NCBI GenBank assembly: GCA_017635565.1
Contig: JAGBLE010000002.1
Coordinates: 1-37,058, forward strand
DNA length: 37,058 nt
Source: Bacilli bacterium
Lineage (GTDB): Bacteria; Bacillota_I; Bacilli_A; RFN20; CAG-826
Direction of reading: 5' to 3'
In this document: piece after piece, positions 14,900 to 24,692 of the stretch
How the letters are laid out: every line of letters starts with the position of its first letter
Numbering within the stretch: the stretch's first letter is position 1
Made by a program: the position numbers and the translations under genes
The notes under the pieces: model-generated
Seen by the model: only the letters and a program-made list of their open reading frames with translations
Told to the model about the DNA's origin: nothing
The model's database searches: none

Positions 14900-14916
14900 T
14901 TTGGTATTATACCAAA
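14900..14916 (-). promoter_or_regulatory. efp promoter: extended -10 inside a palindrome
   Basis: On the - strand TTTGGTATAATACCAAA contains TGGTATAAT, an extended -10, within a 7-base inverted repeat (TTTGGTA with TACCAAA around TAA). It lies 3 bases beyond the stop of the hydrolase gene and would give efp its own transcript with a leader of about 25 bases. The symmetry may be an operator or chance. Confidence 0.6.
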
Positions 14917-14919
14917 TAA

Positions 14920-15555
14920 TTATTTTCTTAAAAAGTAGTTTAGTGCTAACTCATTTCCAATTGTCGAATTAGCGCCATGTCCTGGATATATTTTTGTCTC
15001 TATTGGAAGCCTTTTTAATTTACTTAAAGATTCTTCTCTTTTATTTGCAATTGCTCCTGGCAAATCATCTCTTCCAATTGAATTTTTAAAAAGAGTGTCT
15101 CCAGAAAATAAAATTTTATTATTTAATAAATAATAACAGACACTTCCTTTCGTGTGAAATGGAGTGTGTATTACTTTTATCGTATCTTCCTTTAAAAGCT
15201 GAAGTTCATCATTATCTTTCAATAATTTTGATTCGCTTTTAATTACAACTTCCTTATTTTCTCCATAAGAGCAATTTAAATATGTATTTGTCAAATTATC
15301 ATAATCAAATTCGTGAATATATAAAGGGATGTGATATTTTTCAATAAGTCGATTGACTCCTCTCATATGATCAAAGTGACCATGAGTCAACAAAACACCT
15401 TTTAGTAATAAGTTTCTCGATTCAAGATATTTGATTATCCCATCATTATCAACGGATGGATCGATTACAATCGCGTTAGAAAAAGAATCGCTAACGACGT
15501 ACGTATTAGCAAACAAATCATCAATATCGTTATAAGAGAATTTTTCTATTTTCAT
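14920..15555 (-). CDS. Metallo-beta-lactamase-fold hydrolase, glyoxalase II-like
   Basis: A 211-residue protein resembling the YqgX/GloB-like family. The first metal motif is THGHFDHMRG (HxHxDH), followed by THxH-type residues in HTPFHTKGSVCYYL, the LFSGDTLFKNSIGRDDLPG block and a final PGHGANSTI. The family cleaves thioesters or acts on sulphur compounds; the actual substrate is not visible. There is no Shine-Dalgarno before the ATG, and the rpmG terminator ends only about 14 bases upstream, so it is either read through at low level or started from a promoter inside that stretch. Confidence 0.88.
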   Translation of the reverse strand: MKIEKFSYNDIDDLFANTYVVSDSFSNAIVIDPSVDNDGIIKYLESRNLLLKGVLLTHGHFDHMRGVNRLIEKYHIPLYIHEFDYDNLTNTYLNCSYGENKEVVIKSESKLLKDNDELQLLKEDTIKVIHTPFHTKGSVCYYLLNNKILFSGDTLFKNSIGRDDLPGAIANKREESLSKLKRLPIETKIYPGHGANSTIGNELALNYFLRK

Positions 15556-15561
15556 AATAGC

Positions 15562-15587
15562 AAGAAAAAAATAGGTAAAACCTATTT
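15562..15587 (-). terminator. Terminator after rpmG, directly before the hydrolase gene
   Basis: AAATAGG and CCTATTT (15581-15587 with 15569-15575) pair around TTTTA, extended by A-T pairs; on the - strand a T-rich tail TTTTTTTCTT follows. The TAG stop of rpmG is inside the stem. Confidence 0.75.
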
Positions 15588-15746
15588 CTTTTTCTCACGA
15601 TGAAGTGTTTTCTTTTGGCAACGTGGGCAATACTTTAATTTTTCTAAACGATCAGGATTGCTTTTTTTATTTTTAGAGGTGAGATAATTTTCTTCGCCAC
15701 ATTCTGTACACTTCAATGTGATTGAGATTCTTTCTTCTTTGGCCAT
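15582..15746 (-). CDS. rpmG: 50S ribosomal protein L33
   Basis: A 54-residue zinc-ribbon protein of the large ribosomal subunit: [13 protein letters not shown] at the start, then C13-x2-C16 (CTEC), [21 protein letters not shown]40-x2-C43 (CPRC) and a basic end HREKKK. The four zinc cysteines are kept, so this is the zinc-containing (C+) form. AAGGAG lies 8 bases before the ATG. It is the first gene of the - strand group here and is followed at once by a terminator. Confidence 0.95.
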   Translation of the reverse strand: MAKEERISITLKCTECGEENYLTSKNKKSNPDRLEKLKYCPRCQKKTLHREKKK

Positions 15747-15834
15747 AGATAGTTTCTCCTTAAATTGCTATGTAATGTTAACACAACAAATAAAATAATA
15801 AAAGTATATTTTTATTAATGTGAGGGGTAAAATA

Positions 15835-16890
15835 TTGAGTATGAAAAGAAACGAGACTCGACAAATAAAAGTTGGTAACTTACTTATCGGTGGACAAAAT
15901 AAAGTTGTTATCCAGTCAATGTGTAACATTAAAACTGAAAATTTCATTGAAGTAAGTAACCAAATCAATGAATGCGCAAAACTAGGCGCTAAGATGATGC
16001 GTGTTTCAGTTATGGATGAAAAAGACGCTCTCGCGATTAAAGAAATTAAAAAGAGAATCTCAATTCCGCTCGTTGCCGATATTCATTTTGATTATCGACT
16101 AGCAATTTTAGCCATGGAATCTGGCGTTGATAAAATAAGGATTAATCCAGGAAATATTGGAGACATTGAAAATGTTAAAAAAGTCGTTTCTATGGCTAAA
16201 GAAAAACATATTCCAATTAGAATTGGGGTTAATTCTGGTTCTTTAGATAAAACAATTCACGACTATTCAACCGAATACACCGCCGAAAAACTCGTAGCAT
16301 CCGCTAAAAAACATGTCGATATCTTAGAATCGTTAGGTTTTTATGACATCGTTATTTCTTTAAAAGGCAGTAATGTCTTAGAAACAATTGCAGCGTATCG
16401 TCTAGCGAGCAAAACTTTTCCTTACCCACTTCATTTAGGAATTACAGAAGCAGGTTTTAAAGAAATCGCTGTAATTAGAAGCTCGGCAGGGCTTGCTCCT
16501 TTATTGCTTGATGGCATTGGAGACACGATAAGAATTTCAATTTCAGGAAGTGTTTATGATGAAATCATTACATGCAAAAGGCTTCTCCATGACTGTGGCT
16601 TATATCCAAATTATCCAACACTAGTTAGCTGCCCAACTTGTGGAAGAACGCAAGTCAATGTTGAAGAACTTGCAAGAAAAGTCATGGGTTATTTAGAAAC
16701 CATAAATAAGCCAATTCATGTCGCTGTTATGGGGTGTGTTGTAAACGGACCAGGGGAAGCAAAAAACGCTGACATTGGCATTGCAGGCGGAAAACATGAA
16801 TATGTTATCTTTAGAAAAGATAAGTTAATAAAAAAAGTTCCAGAAGACAAAGCTTTTGAAACTTTAATAGAAGAAATAAATAAACTCTAA
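15835..16890 (+). CDS. ispG: 4-hydroxy-3-methylbut-2-en-1-yl diphosphate synthase (IspG)
   Basis: Sixth-stage enzyme of the non-mevalonate (MEP) isoprenoid pathway, making HMBPP from the cyclic diphosphate with a 4Fe-4S cluster. TIM-barrel start: RQIKVGNLLIGGQNKVVIQSMCN; cluster ligands in SCPTCGRTQ and MGCVVNGPGEA; DIGIAGGK near the end. Start choice: GAGGGG (15822-15827) is best placed for TTG at 15835; ATG at 15841 is the next option; the in-frame GTG at 15820 lies before the ribosome site and is unlikely. About 351 residues, normal for the short bacterial form. Its end overlaps the convergent nfo gene by 4 bases. ispH is close by. Confidence 0.95.
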   Translation: MSMKRNETRQIKVGNLLIGGQNKVVIQSMCNIKTENFIEVSNQINECAKLGAKMMRVSVMDEKDALAIKEIKKRISIPLVADIHFDYRLAILAMESGVDKIRINPGNIGDIENVKKVVSMAKEKHIPIRIGVNSGSLDKTIHDYSTEYTAEKLVASAKKHVDILESLGFYDIVISLKGSNVLETIAAYRLASKTFPYPLHLGITEAGFKEIAVIRSSAGLAPLLLDGIGDTIRISISGSVYDEIITCKRLLHDCGLYPNYPTLVSCPTCGRTQVNVEELARKVMGYLETINKPIHVAVMGCVVNGPGEAKNADIGIAGGKHEYVIFRKDKLIKKVPEDKAFETLIEEINKL

Positions 16891-17768
16891 TCTCTCCAAT
16901 TTACAAATTTACCGCTCCTAAGCATTTCAATTTCTTGCTTATAAGGAGCTTTTTCATTGTAATATGGGGTTTCTAATATCATTGGAATGCCAGATAATTT
17001 TGGATGATGAACAACATGATATAAGGCATCAAATCCTATAAAACCATATCCGATATTTTCATGTCGATCTTTATGCGCGCCAATCGGATTTTTGCTGTCA
17101 TTGACATGAACCACTAATAAGCGATTAATTCCAATGACCTTATCGAACTTTTCGATAACCTCAGCAAACCTTTCCTTAACATCATATCCAGCATCACTAA
17201 TATGACACGTATCCAAACAAACTCCTATTCGATCTTTAAATTTACATTTTTCAATAATCGATTCAACTTCTTCAAATGTAATTCCGATTTCTTTTCCTTT
17301 TCCCGCCATTGTCTCAATTGCAATTTTGACATCCGTTCCATCGTTTGCTAAAGCAACATCAAGAGCTTCTGCTAAAGCGGAAATGCCATAATCGCTTCCA
17401 AAGCCAACATGACTTCCAGGATGAAGAACCATGATTTTAGCTCCAAAAGCATATGTTCTTCGAAGTTCACTGATAATAAGTTCAATCGATTTTTCATATA
17501 TTTCTAAGCTACTACGATTTGCGGCATTAATAATATAAGGAGCGTGAACAACTATTTTACTTTCATCGATGCCTGATTCTTCGATTAGTTTTCTTCCTTC
17601 ATGAATTTTTAATTCATTCAAAGGCTTTCTAAAAGAATTTTGAGGCGCTCCTGTATAAAACATAAATGTGTTAGATCCGTAAGAAAGAGCTTCTTTAACA
17701 CTTCCTAAATAATAATCTGGAGCACCCATTCCAACGTGACTTCCAAGATAAATCTCTTTATTTTCCAT
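16887..17768 (-). CDS. nfo: Endonuclease IV (AP endonuclease, Nfo)
   Basis: Base-excision repair enzyme that cuts 5' to abasic sites, using three zinc ions. TIM-barrel start YLGSHVGMGAPDYYL; motifs HAPYIINAAN, MVLHPGSHVG, IAIETMAGKG, VCLDTCHISDAGYD, VVHVNDSKNPIGAHKDRHENIGYG and ILETPYY are in the family order, with the zinc-binding His, Glu and Asp residues in place. Start: ATG at 17768 is preceded by AAAGGTG at a suitable distance; an in-frame ATG 30 bases upstream (17798) would add a 10-residue extension without a good ribosome site. It is divergent from ispH with only 36 bases between them. Confidence 0.96.
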   Translation of the reverse strand: MENKEIYLGSHVGMGAPDYYLGSVKEALSYGSNTFMFYTGAPQNSFRKPLNELKIHEGRKLIEESGIDESKIVVHAPYIINAANRSSLEIYEKSIELIISELRRTYAFGAKIMVLHPGSHVGFGSDYGISALAEALDVALANDGTDVKIAIETMAGKGKEIGITFEEVESIIEKCKFKDRIGVCLDTCHISDAGYDVKERFAEVIEKFDKVIGINRLLVVHVNDSKNPIGAHKDRHENIGYGFIGFDALYHVVHHPKLSGIPMILETPYYNEKAPYKQEIEMLRSGKFVNWRD

Positions 17769-17804
17769 ATTTCGATACACCTTTAAATATGTTAGCATAT
17801 TTCC

Positions 17805-18665
17805 ATGGAAGTTGCATTAATCAAGCCACAAGGATTTTGTTCCGGAGTCACTCGCGCTATAAAACTTGCAAAACAAGCTAAAGAAGAACATCCAGATAAG
17901 AATATCTATATTTTAGGAATGCTTGCGCATAATCAAATATTGATTAATGATTTATCTAAAGAAGGTTTTATTACGCTTACTGGAGATGAATTCAAAGAAA
18001 TAGAAAAGTTAAATGAAGGAGATATTCTCATCTTTACCGCACACGGACATTCTGAAAAATTGGATAAAATCGCCTCTGACAAAGGTCTTATAACTTATGA
18101 TGCGACATGTTTTAAGGTTAAAGACAATTTAAATAAAATTAAAAAAGAAATTGAAGCCAATCATCAAGTCATATATATCGGACAATCCGGTCATAAAGAA
18201 TCAAACGCTGCATTATCAGTTTCTAAAAATGTATCATTATATGATACAAAACTACTAATTAACTACCATTTAATTACTGATTGTTCTCCGTTCGTTATTA
18301 ACCAAACAACCCTTAATTTTTACGAATTAAAAGGATATCATAACGATATATTGAAGCATTTTCCAAACGCTAGAATTGAAAACGAAATATGCAATGCAAC
18401 AAGGATTAGACAAGAAGCAATATTAAAGATTGATAAAGATACAGATTTAATTGTTATTGTCGGGCATAGTAAATCTAGTAACTCGAATAAATTATTTGAT
18501 ATTGCTAAAGCAAACTATCCACAAGCTTTAGTGGTTATGGTTAATAATCTTGAAGAATTCAAAAAGATTGATATCAAAAATAAAAGAAAAGCCACCATTG
18601 GATCTGGGGCTTCTACTCCACAATATATTGTGGATGAAATATATAAGTATTTATTGGCTATTTAA
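17805..18665 (+). CDS. ispH: 4-hydroxy-3-methylbut-2-enyl diphosphate reductase (IspH)
   Basis: Last enzyme of the MEP pathway; reduces HMBPP to IPP and DMAPP with an iron-sulphur cluster. The three cluster Cys are in PQGFCSGV (C12), YDATCFKV and ENEICNATRIRQ. Substrate-binding His are in LAHNQ and TAHGHSEK, with GHSKSSNSNKL and GSGASTP at the C-terminal end. 286 residues, normal. No Shine-Dalgarno is seen before the ATG (TTAGCATATTTCC), so a leaderless or very short-leader mRNA is likely. Its last 8 bases overlap the convergent Nif3-like gene. Confidence 0.96.
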   Translation: MEVALIKPQGFCSGVTRAIKLAKQAKEEHPDKNIYILGMLAHNQILINDLSKEGFITLTGDEFKEIEKLNEGDILIFTAHGHSEKLDKIASDKGLITYDATCFKVKDNLNKIKKEIEANHQVIYIGQSGHKESNAALSVSKNVSLYDTKLLINYHLITDCSPFVINQTTLNFYELKGYHNDILKHFPNARIENEICNATRIRQEAILKIDKDTDLIVIVGHSKSSNSNKLFDIAKANYPQALVVMVNNLEEFKKIDIKNKRKATIGSGASTPQYIVDEIYKYLLAI

Positions 18666-19428
18666 TAACTATTGGAGTTTTCTCATGATCGACTTCAATT
18701 ATTTCAAGACCATCATCCATTTCTTGGATGATTTTTTTCATTGCTGGAACAAATATTTTTTCGATTTCATGAGGCATGTCTAAATAATTATATTTGGCAT
18801 TAACAATTTCTCTTCTAACATGGTGTGGCGCATCTCCAGAAATATAGATGTCATAGCCTTCTTCTTTAGCGTATTTCCAATTTCCGCTTCCGCCTCCACC
18901 AATAATTGCAACACTATTAATTTCTTCTTTTCCCTTATTAATCAATAAAGAGTAGTCGACTTTTAAGCATTTGTTCGCGTATTGAGCGAACTCAACAACA
19001 TTCATTTGACGAGGTAATCGACCACCACGCATCATTATGTTATTTTCTCCAATTTTAATGTTTTGAAGATTAAGCGCTTCTGCTAAAGCGTCATTCATGC
19101 CACCTTTTCCGGTATCAAAATTAGTATGCATACTATATACAGGCACTCCAATAGCATCTAAAGCATCGCATAATTCTTTTTTAGATAAATCTCTAGCAAA
19201 TACTTTTGATCGATATCCATATACCAAAGGATGATGAGTAATAACTAAATCTGGCTTTTCAGATTTGATTAAATCAAATATTTCCCAATCGCAGTCTAAA
19301 GCCAAAAGAATTTTATGGATCTCTTCTGGGAGCTTGCCAGTCATAAGTCCAACAAAATCATGATTCATTTTAGCGTATCTTTTAGGAAATCTTTTTGCAA
19401 GTTTATTGAGTAAGCTTCTCGTTTTCAT
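18658..19428 (-). CDS. yqfO: Nif3-like dinuclear metal-binding protein (DUF34, YqfO family)
   Basis: A 256-residue Nif3/DUF34 protein. Metal ligands are recognisable in ITHHPLVYG, HTNFDTGKGGMN and, near the end, SGDAPHHVRRE and DMPHEIEKIFV. Annotated elsewhere as GTP cyclohydrolase 1 type 2 homologue; its true activity is unsettled. It lacks the PII-like middle insert found in the longer Bacillus YqfO (about 370). It overlaps trmK by 4 bases and follows rpoD, the same order as in Bacillus (rpoD-trmK-yqfO). Its end overlaps ispH by 8 bases. Confidence 0.92.
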   Translation of the reverse strand: MKTRSLLNKLAKRFPKRYAKMNHDFVGLMTGKLPEEIHKILLALDCDWEIFDLIKSEKPDLVITHHPLVYGYRSKVFARDLSKKELCDALDAIGVPVYSMHTNFDTGKGGMNDALAEALNLQNIKIGENNIMMRGGRLPRQMNVVEFAQYANKCLKVDYSLLINKGKEEINSVAIIGGGGSGNWKYAKEEGYDIYISGDAPHHVRREIVNAKYNYLDMPHEIEKIFVPAMKKIIQEMDDGLEIIEVDHEKTPIVIK

Positions 19429-20084
19429 AACATGGAGCGAATCCTTTCTTTTTCAGAATTCAATCTCTCAATTTTTTGAGAAGGAATATTTTTATTTGAT
19501 AATAAGTTATCAATTTCTTTAATTCTTGATTGATATTTTGCTTTAAAAGTGAGCGATTTTTCATTTCTAAGAATTGGGCCGAATTCAAAATCAGGCTCAT
19601 CTAAATATTTACATTCTCCAGAAATGAATTTTATTATTTCATAATAAATTTTAGCTTCATAAACAATATCTTCATCAGCGATGACATAGCCCATCTTGCA
19701 AATTTGTTTTCTCATTTCAGGAATAGCGTTATGAGCGTCAACTATTATCGTTTTAACATTTTTAAGTTTTCCAGGATTTTTCTTAAGAATATCAATAACG
19801 TTTTGTCCACCCATTCCAGCGATGACAACAATATCAACATCGCTTGGTAATTCACTAATGCCATCAGAAAACATAGCAGTGATATTGTTTTCAACGTGAT
19901 GCTCTTCTAAAGCCTTCTTTAATGTGTTGAAAGGTCCCTTTTTATTTTCAATTGCGTACCCTTTACTAATAACTCCATTTTCAAAGAGGGAAATTATTAA
20001 TTTCCCATGATCACTTCCTACATCAGCAACGACACCGGAAGGAACCATATCATAAATTGCCTGCAATCTTTTAGAGAGTTTCAT
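19425..20084 (-). CDS. trmK: tRNA (adenine(22)-N1)-methyltransferase TrmK
   Basis: Methylates A22 of tRNA using SAM. Class I methyltransferase: start LSKRLQAIYDMVP, motif I VADVGSDHGKL, motif II YAIENKKGP, DGISELPSDVDIVVIAGMGG, and a C-terminal coiled-coil region rich in Lys, Glu and Ile (about 165-219), as in Bacillus YqfN. 219 residues. The ATG overlaps the rpoD TAA by one base, and its stop overlaps the nif3-like start by four. Confidence 0.94.
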   Translation of the reverse strand: MKLSKRLQAIYDMVPSGVVADVGSDHGKLIISLFENGVISKGYAIENKKGPFNTLKKALEEHHVENNITAMFSDGISELPSDVDIVVIAGMGGQNVIDILKKNPGKLKNVKTIIVDAHNAIPEMRKQICKMGYVIADEDIVYEAKIYYEIIKFISGECKYLDEPDFEFGPILRNEKSLTFKAKYQSRIKEIDNLLSNKNIPSQKIERLNSEKERIRSML

Positions 20085-21352
20085 TATGAATTACGGTAAT
20101 CTCCTAATTTTTTACGTCTAGTTGGATGTTTAAGCTTTTTAATAGCCTTTGCCTCAATTTGACGAATACGTTCACGAGTAACACCAAATTCTTTTCCAAC
20201 TTCTTCAAGAGTTCTTGGACGATTATCATCTAAACCGTAACGAAGTCTTAACACTCTTTCTTCACGATCAGTCAAATCTTTAAGAATTGAATCTAATTCT
20301 TCTTTGAGAAGTTTTTTGGTTGTGTATTCAACAGGTGATTCATTATCTTTATCTTCGATAAAATCAATTAAATGTGAATCGTCTTCCTCACCAATTGGCG
20401 TCTCAAACGAAACAGGTTCGAGAGCAATCCTTTGAATCTCTCTAATTCTTTTTGGAGTAAGTTCCCCTCCCATTGCCTCAGAAATTTCTTCAGCGGTTGG
20501 GTCTCTGTCTAAATCTTGAACGAGTTGGCGTTGAACACGAGTCATCTTATTAATGGTTTCGACCATATGAACAGGAATACGAATTGTTCTTGCTTGGTCA
20601 GCAATGGCACGAGTAATAGCTTGTCTAATCCACCATGTAGCGTATGTCGAGAACTTAAAGCCTTTGGTGTAGTCGAATTTATCGACTGCTTTCATAAGAC
20701 CTAAGTTACCTTCTTGGATTAAATCCAAGAATAACATTCCTCTACCGACATAATGCTTTGCAATATTAACAACGAGACGCAAGTTCGCATTAATCAATCT
20801 TTGCTTAGCTTCTTCATCCCCTTGGAGGATTTTGGCGGCGAGGATTGGTTCTTCTTCCGGTTTAAGAAGTTCGTATTTTCCAATTTCTTTAAGGTAAATC
20901 TTCACTGAGTCATTTACTTTAACATCGCTTCCGATAGAAATATCTAAGTGATCGATATCGAAATCAAGTTCTTCCTGAACACCATCTTCATTTTCATAGA
21001 AATCGTCGTCATCTTCTTCTAAAGAAGCCATTTTGCTTTCATCAAAATCAACATCGTCAAGGCTATCTTCTTCTTCATCATCTTCATCGGAAATAATTTC
21101 AACGTTTTGATTAGCAAAATAAGTAATTAAGTCTTCAATTACATCATCTTCCAATTCATAATTGTTTAACGCATCATAGATGTCGGTTTGTTCCAAAGAA
21201 TTACCATTGTTCTTTGCTTTTTTAAGAAGCTTTGCTTCGATTTCTGCTAAAGTCGCTAAGGTTTCGGTATCTCTTTTCTTAGTCGCTTTCTTTACAGTTG
21301 TCTTTTTTTCAGTGCTTTTTGTCGCACTAGCGTCTTTTCTTGGTCTACCCAT
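20084..21352 (-). CDS. rpoD: Primary RNA polymerase sigma factor (SigA/RpoD)
   Basis: Vegetative sigma factor. Basic Lys/Thr-rich start (1-35), a short region 1.1-like helix, then a strongly acidic stretch (about 90-135, many Asp/Glu). Region 1.2 from [20 protein letters not shown]; region 2 with [27 protein letters not shown] and the -10 reader [19 protein letters not shown]; region 3; region 4 with [24 protein letters not shown]. Start: ATG at 21352 has GGGAG 8 bases upstream; the in-frame TTG 24 bases earlier (21376) would precede that site. 422 residues. It follows dnaG by 32 bases; rpsU, which starts this operon in many bacteria, is absent. Consistent with the TTGACA/TATAAT promoters seen in the window. 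Confidence 0.97.
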   Translation of the reverse strand: MGRPRKDASATKSTEKKTTVKKATKKRDTETLATLAEIEAKLLKKAKNNGNSLEQTDIYDALNNYELEDDVIEDLITYFANQNVEIISDEDDEEEDSLDDVDFDESKMASLEEDDDDFYENEDGVQEELDFDIDHLDISIGSDVKVNDSVKIYLKEIGKYELLKPEEEPILAAKILQGDEEAKQRLINANLRLVVNIAKHYVGRGMLFLDLIQEGNLGLMKAVDKFDYTKGFKFSTYATWWIRQAITRAIADQARTIRIPVHMVETINKMTRVQRQLVQDLDRDPTAEEISEAMGGELTPKRIREIQRIALEPVSFETPIGEEDDSHLIDFIEDKDNESPVEYTTKKLLKEELDSILKDLTDREERVLRLRYGLDDNRPRTLEEVGKEFGVTRERIRQIEAKAIKKLKHPTRRKKLGDYRNS

Positions 21353-21384
21353 TGTCTTTTTCTCCCTGTTCAACAATTTCTCTT

Positions 21385-23190
21385 TTATCTCTTAGCCATT
21401 TTTCTTTTTCGGAATTCAGAGATAATTCTTGCCTTTTCAAGCTCACTTTTTCCCTCTAATGAACTCTCTAAGATATCTTCGTCTGTGATACGCTTTTTTT
21501 CACCATCAATCGTATCAAGCAAATTATTTAATAATTTCTCATCACATTTATTCGGATGAGTTTCAATAAGTAATGAAGTTAAATCGTTTAATAATTCATC
21601 GCGATTTTCTAAATCACTGCTCTCAACTAAAACAATAACCCCATTGATATCCATGTCATCATGCGTTTCAGCGTATTCAACCATGAAATTTGCAATCTGA
21701 CGATAGATGTCATCGTAGAAACCACCAATCTTTTGCTCATAAAAGCTTACTGCAGCCTTGTTTTGACCCATTTGGTATAAAAGTTCACGTTCAGCGGTTA
21801 CGAGCTTCTGGAGGGCTTCTCTTTCTGGGTGGAAATTTTGGAACACCTCTCGATAAGAAGCTGGATTAGAAACGTTATAATCATTCGCTTTCGCTTTTTT
21901 TACCAATTCTCTAATCGATTCAACATCAAACCCAGTGATTTTTTCTAACTTCCTAAGATAGCTATCGAGCTCTATTTGACTATTAATCCTTAATAGGATT
22001 GGCAAGAACTCCTTAAGAAGCATCTTTTTTTCTTCAGATGTCTTAAGTGGATTGCTTCTCAAATAATAATTAAGAGCGAAATCTGTATGTCCCACCAGTC
22101 GATTGAGGTATTCCTTTAAGGCTTCTTCACCATCTTGATTTAAGATTTCGTCAGGATCTTTGCTACTTCCTTGGTTATCGACAACTCGGAAACTGACACC
22201 GGCTCTATTTAAGTCACGTGCAATTTTCATCATTGCCTTTTGACCAGGAAGATCACCATCAAGGCAAAGCCTTATTTCAACATTCAATCCCTTCAAGATT
22301 TGGATGTGCTCGCTAGTAAGGGCAGTTCCCATTGTCGCTACCGCAGCATCGATTCCAATTTTGCCAAGCGCATAGACATCCATAAATCCTTCACAGACAT
22401 AAATGAACCCTTTTAACTTAGCAGCATCTTTTGCGATGTGAATGTTATATAAATTATTAGTTTTATGAAACAAATATGTTTCAGGCGTGTTCATATATTT
22501 GGCAGTGTCATCGTCTTTTAGTCTACGAGCACTAAATCCGATAACGTTACCATCAATATCGCAAATTGGGAAGGTAACCCTTCCTTCGTTCATATCCCGA
22601 TAATTACCAACGGATAACATTTTTGCAATTCCAGTATCTTCGATAGTTTTAACGGAATATCCTTTTTTCTTTAAAAAATCAATTGTCGCTTTTCCATCTT
22701 TTGGGGCAAAACCTAGTTTATATTTGCTTCTAATAGAAGAATCGAGGTTTCTTGAATCAAAATAATCGATTCCCTCTTTTCCATCAGGCGTATTTAAAGC
22801 GAATTGATAATAGAGATTTAAGTCGTGTAAGCATTTGATGAGTTCTTCTTTTTTCTCATCGACTTGTTTCGGTTTTGCAAATTGTTCAATTCCTTGTGGA
22901 TGATAATCACTAATGTCAGCAACTTTTTTAATCGCTTCATTATATGAAATATGTTCAATTTTCTGAACGAAATAAATGGCCTTACCACCAGTTCCACACG
23001 CAAAGCATTTAAACATTTGCTTTTCTGGAGAGATAGTTAAAGAAGGACTTGTGTCATCGTGGAATGGGCATATAGCCTTATAATTCTTCCCTTGCTTAGT
23101 CAAGTTCAGATAAGTTCCAACAACTCTAACAATATCCGCGTGTTTTAACACATCTTCTGCTATGTCATTGTTAAATCTGTTAAATGCCAT
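21385..23190 (-). CDS. dnaG: DNA primase
   Basis: Makes RNA primers at the replication fork. CHC2 zinc domain with C41, H44, C62 and C65 ([18 protein letters not shown]); TOPRIM core with [15 protein letters not shown] and [10 protein letters not shown]; the C-terminal part binds the helicase. 601 residues, normal. No Shine-Dalgarno precedes the ATG; instead TATAAT on the - strand (23199-23204) ends 8 bases before it, so the mRNA would start at or almost at the ATG. The glyQS gene is 42 bases upstream, and rpoD follows at once. Confidence 0.97.
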   Translation of the reverse strand: MAFNRFNNDIAEDVLKHADIVRVVGTYLNLTKQGKNYKAICPFHDDTSPSLTISPEKQMFKCFACGTGGKAIYFVQKIEHISYNEAIKKVADISDYHPQGIEQFAKPKQVDEKKEELIKCLHDLNLYYQFALNTPDGKEGIDYFDSRNLDSSIRSKYKLGFAPKDGKATIDFLKKKGYSVKTIEDTGIAKMLSVGNYRDMNEGRVTFPICDIDGNVIGFSARRLKDDDTAKYMNTPETYLFHKTNNLYNIHIAKDAAKLKGFIYVCEGFMDVYALGKIGIDAAVATMGTALTSEHIQILKGLNVEIRLCLDGDLPGQKAMMKIARDLNRAGVSFRVVDNQGSSKDPDEILNQDGEEALKEYLNRLVGHTDFALNYYLRSNPLKTSEEKKMLLKEFLPILLRINSQIELDSYLRKLEKITGFDVESIRELVKKAKANDYNVSNPASYREVFQNFHPEREALQKLVTAERELLYQMGQNKAAVSFYEQKIGGFYDDIYRQIANFMVEYAETHDDMDINGVIVLVESSDLENRDELLNDLTSLLIETHPNKCDEKLLNNLLDTIDGEKKRITDEDILESSLEGKSELEKARIISEFRKRKMAKR

Positions 23191-23198
23191 ATAATAAA

Positions 23199-23204
23199 AT
23201 TATA
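23199..23204 (-). promoter_or_regulatory. -10 element of a leaderless dnaG transcript
   Basis: TATAAT on the - strand lies 8 bases before the dnaG ATG (23190). A start about 7 bases downstream would leave a leader of 0-3 bases. The -35 region is poor and falls in the AATTAGTAG element. Confidence 0.5.
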
Positions 23205-23207
23205 AAC

Positions 23208-23240
23208 CTACTAATTTTTTACTAAATTTTTACTAATAAA
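23208..23240 (-). repeat. AATTAGTAG-type element downstream of glyQS
   Basis: On the - strand ATTAGTA (overlapping the glyQS TAG stop), AAATTTAGT and AATTAGTAG (23208-23216) follow each other at 11- to 13-base spacing. Related to the copies after the crp-like gene, parC, plsY and lepA. Confidence 0.5.
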
Positions 23241-24606
23241 ACAATTTCTCATTTAAATATTCGACAAGCTTATTTATCGGTAGACGAATTTGATTCATTG
23301 TATCTCTTTCTCTAATTGTCGCTTCATTATCTTCGAGAGTTTGGAAGTCGATTGTAATGCAATAAGGAGTTCCAACAGCATCTTGTCGACGGTATCTCTT
23401 TCCGATACTTCCAGTATCATCGTATAAAACTGGGAAGTGTTTATTGAGTAATGTCTCCACTTCTTTTGCTTTTTCTTCGAGTTTTTTACTCAGTGGAAGA
23501 ATAGCGGCTTTAATAGGAGCAATTGCTGGAACAAGGTGCATAACGATACGGGTATCGTTGTCTCCAACTTTTTCCTCATCATATGCATTGCATAAGCACA
23601 TGAGAACAAGTCTATCTAATCCAACAGATGGCTCGATACAATAAGGAACATATTTTTCATTTGTTTCTGGATCGAGATATTCTAACGATTCACCACTATA
23701 AGACATGTGGCGTTTTAAATCATAATCAGTGCGGTCCGCAATTCCCCAAACTTCGCCCCATCCAAATGGGAAGAGGAATTCAATATCAGTTGTTGCTTTT
23801 GAATAAAAAGCAAGTTCTTCTGGATCGTGATCACGATAACGAAGATTTTCTTCTTTGATTCCAAGACTTTCAACAAATTCTAGGCATCTCTTTTTCCAGT
23901 GAGCAAACCACTCTAAGTCAGTTCCTGGCTTACAGAAGAATTCCATTTCCATTTGGTCGAATTCACGAGTTCTAAATGTCATTTGTCCAGGAGTGATTTC
24001 ATTTCTAAAAGCTTTTCCTGTGTTACAAATACCGATAGGTAATTTTCTTCTTGTTGTTCTTATGACGTTTTTGAAATTCACAAAAACACCTTGAGCGGTT
24101 TCAGGTCTTAGATAGACTGTCGACTTATTGTCTTCCGTTACTCCAATATGTGTTTTAAACATCATATTGAATTGACGAATATCAGTAAAATCTTCCGCTC
24201 CACAATTAGGACAAGCAATATGATGACCACGGATATATTCCATCATTTGATCATTATTCATCGAAGTGACAGGAGCATTTGGATCTGCTTGTTCAATCAA
24301 CTGGTCTGCTCTAAAACGTTGCTTACATTTTTTGCAGTCGATTAAAGGATCGTTGAATGTTTGAACGTGTCCAGTAGCTTCCCAAACTTTTGGATTCATG
24401 AGGATGGCAGCGTCAATTCCTACGTTAGTAGGACTTTCTTGAACAAATTTCTTCCACCACATCTTTCTAATGTTATTTTTAATTTCACTTCCCAAAGGAC
24501 CATAGTCCCAGGTATTTGATAAGCCACCATAAATTTCACTTCCTTGGAAATAATATCCAGAAGAAATAAAGTGGCTACATAATTTATCAAAACTGTATTC
24601 ACCCAT
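23233..24606 (-). CDS. glyQS: Glycyl-tRNA synthetase, single-chain alpha2 type
   Basis: Charges tRNA-Gly. This is the eukaryote/archaea-like class II form, not the bacterial GlyQ+GlyS pair: [25 protein letters not shown] at the start, a CxxC pair ([20 protein letters not shown]), motif 2 [25 protein letters not shown], motif 3 [12 protein letters not shown], and the anticodon-binding domain with [25 protein letters not shown]. 457 residues, typical of low-GC Gram-positives and Mollicutes. GGAGG before the ATG and a near-consensus promoter upstream; no T-box leader is present. Confidence 0.97.
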   Translation of the reverse strand: MGEYSFDKLCSHFISSGYYFQGSEIYGGLSNTWDYGPLGSEIKNNIRKMWWKKFVQESPTNVGIDAAILMNPKVWEATGHVQTFNDPLIDCKKCKQRFRADQLIEQADPNAPVTSMNNDQMMEYIRGHHIACPNCGAEDFTDIRQFNMMFKTHIGVTEDNKSTVYLRPETAQGVFVNFKNVIRTTRRKLPIGICNTGKAFRNEITPGQMTFRTREFDQMEMEFFCKPGTDLEWFAHWKKRCLEFVESLGIKEENLRYRDHDPEELAFYSKATTDIEFLFPFGWGEVWGIADRTDYDLKRHMSYSGESLEYLDPETNEKYVPYCIEPSVGLDRLVLMCLCNAYDEEKVGDNDTRIVMHLVPAIAPIKAAILPLSKKLEEKAKEVETLLNKHFPVLYDDTGSIGKRYRRQDAVGTPYCITIDFQTLEDNEATIRERDTMNQIRLPINKLVEYLNEKLFY

Positions 24607-24636
24607 TGTGAAATACCTCCGTAACGAACGAGTAAA

Positions 24637-24665
24637 ATTATGTTAGAAAAAGTATTTCTTGTCAA
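24637..24665 (-). promoter_or_regulatory. glyQS promoter
   Basis: On the - strand TTGACA (24660-24665), exactly 17 bases, then CATAAT (24637-24642). Leader about 25-30 bases with GGAGG. This is the best sigma-A promoter in the window apart from the CIRCE promoter. Confidence 0.85.
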
Positions 24666-24692
24666 CCCATTATGAGTGTATTTTTTATTATT

